A stretch of DNA of 64,000 nucleotides from Sabethes cyaneus (lineage: Eukaryota > Arthropoda > Insecta > Diptera > Culicidae). Shown piece after piece: positions 55,318-64,000 of this stretch. Numbering within the stretch: the stretch's first letter is position 1; each line of letters begins with the position of its first letter. Where the stretch lies: positions 97,898,949 to 97,962,948 of the forward strand of contig NC_071355.1 of the NCBI RefSeq assembly GCF_943734655.1, in the 5' to 3' direction. The translations under genes and the position numbers were made by a program. Under the pieces are notes generated by a model. The model saw nothing but the letters and a program-made list of their open reading frames with translations. It did not search any database and was not told the DNA's origin.

Positions 55318-56555
55318 AGTGCCAAAGATGCCCAAATTAACAGTGTGTAATATTCTGTGGTTATAAAGAGAACTTAGGTGTGGAAAGGCGGCAGAGAACT
55401 TTCAAGAAAACCGCAACTAGGGACTGAGAGCTGAGGAGGAAGATATTGATGTGCGTCAAGTCCAGTCCTGATATCTCCATCCGGGATATGGCTAGAAGGT
55501 ACTATGCCAACCATCCTCACTCGAGAAGGTTATAGGTCTTACAGTGCCAGTAAACATCCGAATCGGCACCAGAAGTAGAATTTGGTAGCCAGAAAGCATG
55601 CTAGGCATTTGTACGACCAAGTTTTGACGAGATTCAACAGATGTATTTTAATGGACGACGAAATCTACATGAAAGTAGATTTTAAGCAACTTCCGGTCAT
55701 AAACTTAATTGCAACTGAGCGAGGCGATGTACCTGACAAATATATAGAATATGGGTCATTCCACGTTAAGTGACCGAGAAAAAGTACAAACTTGTAATCG
55801 CCCTTCTCGGATTTTTACCAAATTCAGTTAGATTGTTCGTTTTGGTTTAAAAAGCAAAAATCCCGTTTGGTGCCGATTGGATTCCACCTCCCTTTATGGG
55901 AGTCCCCCTTTTATAAGCAGAAACCTTATTTCCGTCAAATCCGCTTATTTTCTTTTGCTTATATCTCCGGAAATATTAAGTAAGGAAACATTTTCACATT
56001 TTAAAAAAAAATTGCTGCCTAATATTTTTTAATTCGATTTGAAAACTAAATTTCTATTTTTCTCTCAATGAAGACAATTTGATCTCAAAAATTCCAACTC
56101 CATTGTATTCTCCACTATGAAACAGTGAATCTCAATGCAATGTAAAAATACTTTACACTATTGTGAAAGCATGTACACAGTATACAGTAAAAAAATTCTC
56201 AATAGTGTTGACAAATTCCAAAATTTGAACTGTAAAGCTGGCAACACTGAATGACCCTTATATAAGAATATGTAGTTGCCTTTTTGTCATTTAGATTTTG
56301 CCATTCAATCGTAAACATAAAGGTGACGGTTTATTCTGATCTGATTTCTAGCTGTCACTACTCTAAAGTTATGCTGAAGCGATATGCAGCTAATAATGTC
56401 GATTTAGTGCCAATAGAGACGAATTCTACAAATTGTCCGGAGTTTCGTCTTTCGACCTATTGAAAAATTTTGGGCAACTGTCAAACAACGACTTTGACGA
56501 AGCGGGGGGACAGTCAACAGTGCTAAAAATGCGTTCAACGTGGAAGAAACATGAT
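55318..56555 (+). pseudogene. Tc1/mariner-superfamily transposase remnant, split by another element
   Basis: Before the insertion, in shifting frames: MPKLTVCNILWLYKENLGVE (first helix-turn-helix), PDISIRDMARRYYANHPHS (second), then VARKHARHLYDQVLTRFN and ILMDDEIYMKVDFKQLP (first catalytic Asp block, 55582-55760) and RGDVPDKY. After the insertion at 55753-56257 it resumes as VDLVPIETNSTNCPEF and a decayed ..EKFWA-type Glu block (about 56300-56555). The DDEIYMKVDFKQLP style matches the mosquito ITm (DD37E-like) transposases. The exact family cannot be set here. Several stops make it dead. Confidence 0.75.
55753..56257. mobile_element. inserted element with GGGTCAT ends
   Basis: Short terminal repeats (GGGTCATTC at 55753, GAATGACCC ending 56257) enclose 505 bp with no coding capacity, inside the transposase remnant. 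The flanks resemble each other over about 12 bp: TATATAGAATAT at 55741-55752 and TATATAAGAATAT at about 56259-56271. This may be an unusually long target duplication or chance. Confidence 0.6.
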
Positions 56556-56649
56556 GATTAATTAGCATCTTCAACTGTGCAGGGTAAGGTGAGCTTAATT
56601 AAGATAAAGTTCAAAATGTTATCAGAGCCAGAGAAATGCAACGTGTCAT

Positions 56650-57054
56650 GTTTTTGGTAAGTCCTCAAGAGAATGAAAATTTAACAGCGGACCAAAAATC
56701 ACGCTACTGACAGTCGGTCGAGTGAAACGCAATGGTGATGTACTATCTCATTTCTGCACACGTTGAGACAAAGCAAAGCAAAGCAAAGCAAAACCTAGGT
56801 GCTACATTCCGTTATCGAAACTTGACCTTCTGTTTTTATACGACAGACTTCGCAGCCAGCTGTTAGAGTACAGGACAATGGCAGGGCCAGTTGCTACGAT
56901 CCTGTTGACTCTAACAGCCTCTCCCAGCCGAGAATCGAACATACGACGACTGGCTTATTAGGCCAGCATCATACCTCGAGGCCAACTGGGAGGCACACGT
57001 TGAAACATTGGTGGCAAAACATGGATATCCGCCAATGGGGTGGATGCGACCTAT
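56650..57054 (+). repeat. dispersed repeat, second copy of 4125-4283, split by a SINE
   Basis: It matches 4125-4283 through CAAGAGAATGA.AATTTAACAGC, GTCGAGTGAAACGC, TATCTCATTTC and, after the SINE, ACATTGGTGGCAAAACATGG and GCCAATGGGGTGGATG. Confidence 0.6.
56770..56992 (-). mobile_element. SINE family B, full length
   Basis: On the minus strand: head CCTCCCAGTTGGCCTCGAGG, B box GTTCGATTCTC, AGAGTCAACAGGATCG, TTGTCCTGTACTCTAACAGC, then a (TTTGC)n tail at 56770-56790. It is flanked by near-identical 14-bp direct repeats, GCACACGTTGAGAC (56756-56769) and GCACACGTTGAAAC (56993-57006). This defines the 223-bp unit for copies at 27626 and 38157. Confidence 0.92.
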
Positions 57055-60000
57055 GTTGCAATTTGCAACCAATTTGAACTCACTTCGTCATTTTGACATT
57101 TATCAGGCGTGTTGCCAAAATAAGCTTGGTATTACACACAGAAATAGCAGATAGGGTAGATGCTCCAGTAATGGAGGGATTATGTCGGGGGATAGCGCGT
57201 AAAGACAATTTGAACGATCAATTTATCAGTTTCCAATTGAACTACATGATAATATGGTGCACTATAGTGTTGGCTTTAAATACATACCAAAATTATACCA
57301 TTCTGCTGGTTAATATATCTAAAATATTGTTTTTCCTGCCATTAGCATATGCTCCTAAAGTAGTGGTAATGTTCCTATAATAGTGGAAAATTTGCCTATA
57401 ATAGTGGAATGTTGTTTACCGCCTTAGCAACGCTTGCAATGAGCATGGCAGCAGGTCGATAACAACGTAGGCTTGTTAAAATGCTATCGATTGTTACGAA
57501 TTTCTTAAGCAATTGCACTCTATTGGACTGCTGAAAAGGAATTTGTAATTTTTGCACCAACATCTTGAATTTTAACTGTGTATCTTAGATAAAACTGTTA
57601 ACAAATATATATTTAACAATAGAAAACGGAAATTATCTCGAAATCCGCCAAAATGATGTTATATTTCGAGTTTCCACCACTACTGGTACTACCACAACTA
57701 CTGGAGCATCTACCCTATTAGAAATAATACGATCTGCATTTTTCTTTGTAGATCAGCCTACCACGTTTTGCTACGATACAAGAGTGCGTTTATATTTTGC
57801 CATTGTGTGTAATTCAATATTAGGAACTGACTGGATATGGCTGCAATGTGTCTCCGGAGGATTATGTATGTTATCAAAATACCTTTACGTACTTTTTCGA
57901 GTGATGAAGTCTTGATTAAGAATTTATTTTCACATTCTGTTCCGATATCTAAAATGATTGCTGAGTGCTCTGTTAAAAGACTCTGTCTTTCTGTGTCCTC
58001 CTGTCGACTGCCAATTCATTTTGTTTTAGCAAAAGACTTTTTGCATTGCCAAGAAAGAATGCCTGCGTCTGTAATCTTACCCATTCATGCCCAGCTTGTT
58101 GCAGGGGAATATTGATAATCTGGTCACGTATCGATATTAGCTTCGTTACTATGTTTCAGATTTTTTATAGTCAGCAGGCTTGCTGTTTTTTTATTACTGT
58201 TATTATTTCTTAGTTTTTCATTTCTGCAGTAGACTCATATTTTACTTGAAAAGTTATTGAATATCGGTTTATTTCGTAATCCTATTTTTTGCACCATATT
58301 ATTTTCCTAGATAATATTCTAGATTATATTCTGAGAAATCGACTAATCTATCTAGCAATTTGAATTGCTATAACAGTCGAATAGACGAAACTAACCGATA
58401 TTTTGCCATTGGCAGCGAAGAGTGCTGTATATTTATGAAGCGAATCCTTGTTTGCTGGGTGAACCTTATGAACGGGAGAGCGAAGAAATTCTTCGTCCGT
58501 TCTGTTTTTGCAGGAAAACACAATCCAGAGAGCAGAAGTTTTCCTTTATGTTTTTATTAATGTCCTATATAAATATTATATTTTTAATTAATTATAACCG
58601 CACATGTGTGAGTGTATGGTGTGTATGGGTCACGGCAAGGATTCGGCCCAGAAGATGCTGTATCCGTATGTGCGTGCGTTGGCGCTTTCGTCTTATTTCA
58701 ACTTCATATTTCGGAAATATAAATTCTTTTTCACCACAGGCTGCTGATAATGTTTATTCTTGCCATTTCCTTGCATCTCACTTCCTCTGCTCTGGCCTTC
58801 GCAGTCAACGACAATGACGGGTCGGTTTTGGGCAGCTTAGAGGGTGGTGTGAGGAATGGTCCTTTTACGTACGCTGGCTTTGTGTTTGTTCGCACATCAT
58901 CTTCAATAATTTTTTTCCAACCCACTGACTGACACTGCCGATGGCTATGTTGCTGAGAGGGTTTGAGTGGGAAGAAAAATTTTCTTTCTGTTCATCCCTT
59001 GGAGCAGCCGTTCGGACAGCAACATGATTATCGCCATGTAACCCGAACTACGTTTCAGGAACGGATTTCATATTATAAGATAAATTTGTACATAATAGAT
59101 TTTCAATGCAAAATTTCTCCTAACAACATATTATTATTAGATTTGTAATTCACTACACGGGTACAGGTGTGCTAGTTGCATATGCTACAATGATCTCTGT
59201 GCGAAATTTCAGCTCACAATCAGTACAAATTTATTTAATGAACCGCCATTTTCATTTAGTGGAAAATTGTTTTCCACATTTTTAAACGTAGACTTAGGCA
59301 GATAGATTCTTTGATACATCAAAAATAAAAGTTTCTATGCTAGAAACAATGGTGTATATGTATAAGGAAAGTGATCCAAAAGTTTCCAAAAACTTGCATT
59401 TTGAATTAATTCATATTAGAGTTGTTGACTGTTAGCAACCCGCCATTTAAAATCGTTAGCATTTTGGCCCGATTTTCATTGAACATTTTTAAAAACTTTA
59501 ATTAATAATTATAACTCCCAACGTCTTAATTTATATTTTCAATATCAGCTGCGCGATACGATAAGAGCTCCACTATCCTAATTCTGGTAAAAATGAGTTA
59601 ACTAATTTATGAGCTGCACCTGAATTCTTCAAAATTTTGATTGTACTAAGCTCTTAGGGTGTTTTATTTTACTCTGAGAGCTGTACAGAATTTTATGTGT
59701 ATAGTTGTACCTCGCTAATAATAATTATAATTTTTTTTAATTGATACTGTTAAATATTCAAAAACTGTGATGCAGTTTAAATAAATATATGAACTTATTA
59801 ACATATTTGACAATAGTAATATATTTCAACAAAAACTACGTTAAAAATATATTGTTGTTAGTATATAAAACAAAAAGATGCCACAGACAGTAAATAGTAG
59901 CGTTTATGAAACGAAAGAAGAAAAAATCGTTCTCCAAATCAGTACGAATGCTGACTTCCTACTTGATTTGCATTAGACAGCGTACATTCAGTTTTATGTT

Positions 60001-60923
60001 TTCCGAAATGTGTACGGGATACATTAAGCTAAACACATAAGAGCCTAATAAGAAATTACATAAATATTAATTTAATGTACACTTCTTTCTCTCGTTCCTA
60101 TTCTCGTCCTACACAAACTTCTTGCTGTGTAGTATTGCGTTTGCGTTTTCCAGATTGGGCTTTCTCTTTCTATGTCTCTCTAATACCGCACCTTTTCCAA
60201 GCGTCTTTTCACCTTCCTTGAACCTTCAGCACCATAGTTTTTTGTAATGTGAAATTCACCACTGTCGTAATTTGCTAATAAAGCAGAGCTCACTGCCACC
60301 CATTTGCTATTGTGGTTGGTGAAAAGAAAACTTGGATTAATTTTCACTTTCTACTCTTTCCACCCACCTGACGCCGCCATACGCACAGTTGCTTCGTTAC
60401 CAGGCAGAAGCCTAGCTACGAGGATCGCCGTCGCAAGGCACGGAGCTGGGCGAATTACATTTCTCCACTCCTTGGTTTTAAATATAAACACGTATAGTCA
60501 GGTACAGTTTACCAGCCGGTAGCACGAATGGTATGTGGTTCTGCGAAATCGTGCTACTAAGCCAGTGAGAGTAACTGATGATGATGATAGTTTGCTACCG
60601 GAGACGGTGGTCAGTGCGCTGGGCTAACATCTAGCTATGTTTGTCGGTGCTTAATAGGGATAAATCTATATTTAATTCATTTGGAACAAACTGCCGATAC
60701 TTTCAGTAAAAAAAGTGGAGCGGCACAATAAATTGACCGCAGATACTCCTCCTCCGAAGTTTCATGTTTTAGTTCTGGTGATACAGTTTCCAGGATCAAG
60801 TATTAATTTCTTAGTAAAGCGTAAACCTATTTAATGTTTCTGTTTTTTTAGTATTGAAAATGCTGCAAGTACGCATCGTAAACATACCTAATTCTGTGAC
60901 ACGATCATTTTAGATTCCGGGTA
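57055..60923. other. 3.9 kb without recognised gene
   Basis: The short ORFs at 57093, 57837, 58360-58932 and 60304 have no family features. A G+C-richer patch at 58600-58950 has an open minus frame (58731-58925) that could be an exon, but there is no supporting splice evidence. Confidence 0.4.
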
Positions 60924-61114
60924 CACTCAAGTACTTTTTTTGCACGGTTTGTTTTTTCGATTATTCAGAACCGAACAACTTAGGGACCATTCCTTTATTA
61001 CTCAATGCCTTTGGGAAAAGCTCAACATTCGTCACGTAGTTTGTAACTGGTGCCTAAGTTGCACCATTTTTGAGTGATCGAAAATAACAAACCGTGTAAA
61101 AAAAGACTGTAGTG
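60924..61114. mobile_element. 191-bp MITE, TA target duplication
   Basis: Terminal repeats of about 45 bp (CACTCAAGTACTTTTTTTGC and, from the right, CACTACAGTCTTTTTTTACA, both running into ACGGTTTGTT). TA flanks it at 60922-60923 and 61115-61116. Confidence 0.85.
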
Positions 61115-61144
61115 TAGAAAAATAAAATGTTCGCATTAATACAA

Positions 61145-61406
61145 AGGGCACTGAAGGGTGTTACGATCAGAATTTGGTCGACTTTGATCGTGCATTTAGG
61201 AAACCTGAACGAAAATCAAAACTACTCGCATGTCCAGTGAGTGAATTCGTTAAAGGTGACCAAATCAATTGTCATTAACATAATGAAAGATATCGGAAAG
61301 CGTTTGTCGACAGTCAGGAGTCCTGGATCGAGGGGAAATTAAAAGCCGGGTGCTGCAGCGAGGACAAAAAGAATGAAAAACGCTTATAAGCGAAACCCCA
61401 ACTTGT
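61145..61406 (+). pseudogene. Tc1/mariner-superfamily transposase N-terminal fragment
   Basis: In changing frames: VNSLKVTKSIVINIMKDIGK then RLSTVRSPGSRGN, a stop, then KPGAAARTKRMKNAYKRNPN. This resembles the paired helix-turn-helix DNA-binding region of Tc1/mariner-type transposases (the GSGG-like hinge and LKR..ERNPNLS). The catalytic domain is absent. The fragment is cut off where the RTE-like remnant begins near 61407. Confidence 0.6.
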
Positions 61407-62440
61407 TCTCCGCCAGATTTCGCTCCACCTGGAGTCAGACCATCTTGCTCGCTGCGCTCCTAGTCGGCTTGTTCCTACCGGATTTGAGGAAAACACCATC
61501 TTTGCAGGGTAGTTGTCCGGTATTCTTGCAGCATGCCCTGCCCATCGTATTCGTCCGGCTTCAGCCACCTTTTGGATATTGGATTCACCATAGAGCTGTG
61601 CGAGTTCATGGTACATCCTCCGTCTCCATACTCCACCGAAGATCGTTCTTAGTACTCGTCCTTTCGAAAATTCCGAGCCTTCGCAGGTCATCCTCGAGCA
61701 TTGTCCATGTTTCATGCCCGTAGAGAACAACCGGTCTAATAGGCGTACAAAGAGTGCACGTTGTACGGGGGCTTAGTCTGCTCGACCGCAATTCTTTGTG
61801 AAGCCCATGAAGCCACGACTTCCCAATCTTTTCCGCTCCGTGCTTTAGTCTGGTTTACTGTTCAGCCACCGCCACAGTTTTGCCGATAATATCCATGTAC
61901 CATCTGATTTATTGTTCTTTAGCTGCATGATGGCCACCTTTACTTCGCCTCTCGTTGGGGCTTCGCTTTGCTGCCGCCATGGTTCTCCGCCTGAGCGTCC
62001 TTCAGGTGTTCATCGAAGTGCTGATTTCACTTATCGGTCTCCTCACGATCGTCCGTCAGAATACTGCTATTCTTATCCCGATACATTTCGGCTCGTGGCA
62101 CAAAGCCTTTGCGGGATCCATTCAGTTTCTGGTAGAACTTTCGTGTTTCCTGAGAACGATGCGGTCGCTCCAACTCTGCATATTCCTTCTCTTCCATGTA
62201 GCGCGCTTTTTCTCCCGTAAGATTTGGTTTCACTGCATCTTTTTCTGTTTGTGTCTTTCCTTGTTCTGGCGTGTGGCACTGCGCATTTTGGCTGCCCGCG
62301 CAGCGTTTTCCTCATCAATCACTCTCCTACATTCATCGTCAAACCAATCCAATCCATGCCCGATGGAGCTATCCGCTATGCTGCCAATGCACAGTGGGGC
62401 GACTCCATACAAACGCTGGCCAAGCAAAAAAATCTCTTTA
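61407..62440 (-). pseudogene. RTE-like non-LTR retrotransposon remnant, RT deleted
   Basis: On the minus strand the pieces run: HGLDWFDDECRRVIDEENAA, ATRQNKERHKQKK, EEKEYAELERPHRSQETRKF, KGFVPRAEMYRDKNSSILTD and LKNNK. These are the endonuclease-RT linker of RTE-like elements. The reverse transcriptase is then missing. The C-terminal part follows: RPVVLYGHETWTMLEDDLRR, RVLRTIFGGVWRRRMYHELA, QLYGESNIQKVAEAGRIRWA and GHAARIPDN. Stops and frameshifts are frequent. It is joined at its 3' side to a transposase fragment of opposite orientation. Confidence 0.78.
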
Positions 62441-64000
62441 AATCAAGGATAATATGCGGTTCTTAAGTAATTTTGGGGTGCTGAGCCCGAATTTCAGGTT
62501 TATTTTGCATTAGAACGTATATTTTTTGTGTTAGGGAGAATTTTCAACCATTTTTCAAGTATTTCTTAAGAATAATGACGTATAAGAAATGAGGGTCATT
62601 TGGGAAACTATTGCAGATGGATTTTTATAGGATAAAACATTATATTAAACAATTCAAAGCAAGTATGAGCTTTAATAATCAACACAAAATCCATATAAGT
62701 TAATATTAATCAAAAATCAAAACTTTTCCCCTTATTAGTTTTCTTAATCTTCTTTATCTCCATCTTCCTCTTCTTCTTCTTCTTCTGCAGAATCACTAGT
62801 TTCACGTTTCGTCTTCAATAGTAATATAGCGTTCTCAGAAATATTTTTCTAATTACATTTTTCCGTTTCGAGGAAGCTATAAGTTTTATCTGGAGAAATA
62901 AGAAGACGAATAATTCTACCACGATTAGTATTTCCACACTTATTTTTGCATGTAAAATATTGTCTTATAAGGCAATAACCTTATTTTCGTTAGGGTCAAT
63001 ACCGGTTCAGAATGACCCGAGTTGTTAAAGTGACTATAATTAAACAAAAAAACTTATTTTTGTGCTTCTTCTGTCACTCGTCCTATCAGCAATATAGTTG
63101 TCTAGATTCATTTATGACAGCGAATTCAAATTCTTTGCATTGCAGTGGACGTATTATATGAGGAGTATACCCTGACGTAAAGGTTTTTGGTATACAAACA
63201 ATAAGTTTCGAATTTTTCTGAAATAATGTGTTCAAGAACTTGCTATAAGAAAATTTCTCAACCTTTTAATTAATTTCATATCAATACTCGTGATTTCAGA
63301 CCTGATACCAGGATTGGCATAAGATCTTCGAGCTGAATTTCCGTCATTACTATCGCTGTATCCTCGAGATTTCCTCCAGCCTCTAAAATCTGGTCAATAT
63401 GCAATATGGACCATACATTCGAAGCAGCCTATCCAACAATGTAAAGGAGATATCCCATAATTAAGATATCCACCGTTTACTTTGAGTGTTTGCATTTTGT
63501 CTATATTGTTGAATTCTGATATAGTAGCCTTACAAGCGTAACTTCTGTGCTCTGCGCTACTCTGCGCTAAATGAGACTATATCCATTTGAAAGCTCATAG
63601 TTTACGCTAACTTTTACTGGGAGTGTCAATAGTGGCGAATCTTGGCTTCAAAACTTTTAAGCGTGTTTTACGCGAAAATATGGCACTTTTTTAATGAAAA
63701 TTAAAATTGTGGCATACTATGATAAAATTACTGCATACTCAATTAATGGGCTTTATTCAGCACTATTTTTTGAAGAACTTTTCTTTGGACGCCGTTGAAA
63801 TCCGAGCTAGCATTAGACCTCTAGCATGTTTTGAAATATTGGGTTATTTTTCAAAAAAACGCTACAACATGCTGAGATAGCATACTTTTAAGATTCATAG
63901 AAAATTCAAATTTTGACATATTGATCTAAAATTTTGGATTTGAACACTTCAATAGTATAGAATCACAGGAAAAATAAACGGAGAGTCGAAATGAACTTTC
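62441..64000. other. gene-free stretch with SINE fragment
   Basis: A (TTC)n-rich tract lies at about 62755-62790. At 63010-63048 is a 3' fragment of SINE family A (AATGACCCGAGTTGTTAAAG then TGACTATAATTAAAC). Nothing else is recognised. Confidence 0.5.

Noticed and set aside
58731..58925. Minus-strand 64-residue frame that could be an exon
   Set aside because: No recognisable domain and no paired splice sites or neighbouring exons.

Overview
This is a gene-poor, A+T-rich stretch of an insect genome. The transposon mix (SINEs, TA-flanked MITEs, RTE, R1 and L1/Tx1-type retroelements, a P element) and the repeat motifs look like a mosquito, probably culicine. That is an inference; no ribosomal or mitochondrial marker is present. 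Only one host gene can be defended: a five-exon RalBP1/RLIP76 orthologue on the plus strand (9839-13489). Its 644-residue reading frame stays in phase across all four introns. Almost everything else that codes belongs to mobile elements, alive or dead.

Layout. 1-4.8 kb is a stack of short inverted-repeat elements inserted into each other; several have target duplications that can be read directly (8 bp, 5 bp, 3 bp, TA). 4.97-5.7 kb is an intronless, broken copy of the replication-licensing gene Cdc6. 5.85-9.08 kb (minus) is a P-element transposase gene with THAP domain, coiled coil and catalytic core. Six exons join in phase into about 969 residues, with one odd 36-nt junction. 9.8-13.5 kb is RalBP1, with a hAT-type fold-back element in intron 3. 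13.98-14.57 kb holds the GIY-YIG end of a Penelope-like element. 15.3-19.8 kb (minus) is an L1/Tx1-type retrotransposon with two open ORFs and a 25-nt poly(T) (its poly(A) tail), sitting inside an older RTE-like remnant.

20-50 kb has no recognisable gene. It holds SINEs of two families, two larger TA-flanked elements with subterminal repeats, a ~440-bp near-perfect palindrome, tandem arrays, a mariner remnant and long G tracts. The tracts 28.8-31.3 kb and 45.7-50.3 kb are relatively repeat-free and may be intron or regulatory DNA of a gene whose exons lie elsewhere.

50.3-55.1 kb carries a CR1/Jockey-like RT remnant (plus) and an R1-clade element (minus) with an open gag ORF but a frameshifted, internally deleted pol. 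55.3-56.6 kb is a Tc1/mariner-type transposase remnant split by another element. 56.7-57 kb has a SINE with a clear ~14-bp target duplication. 61-62.4 kb has another transposase fragment joined to an RTE-like remnant.

The points most worth following up are the Lys in place of the arginine finger in RalBP1, the apparently intact P transposase with its 36-nt GT-AG segment, the Cdc6 retrocopy, the intact L1/Tx1-type element, the two elements with matching subterminal architecture, and the palindrome at 33.9-34.3 kb.
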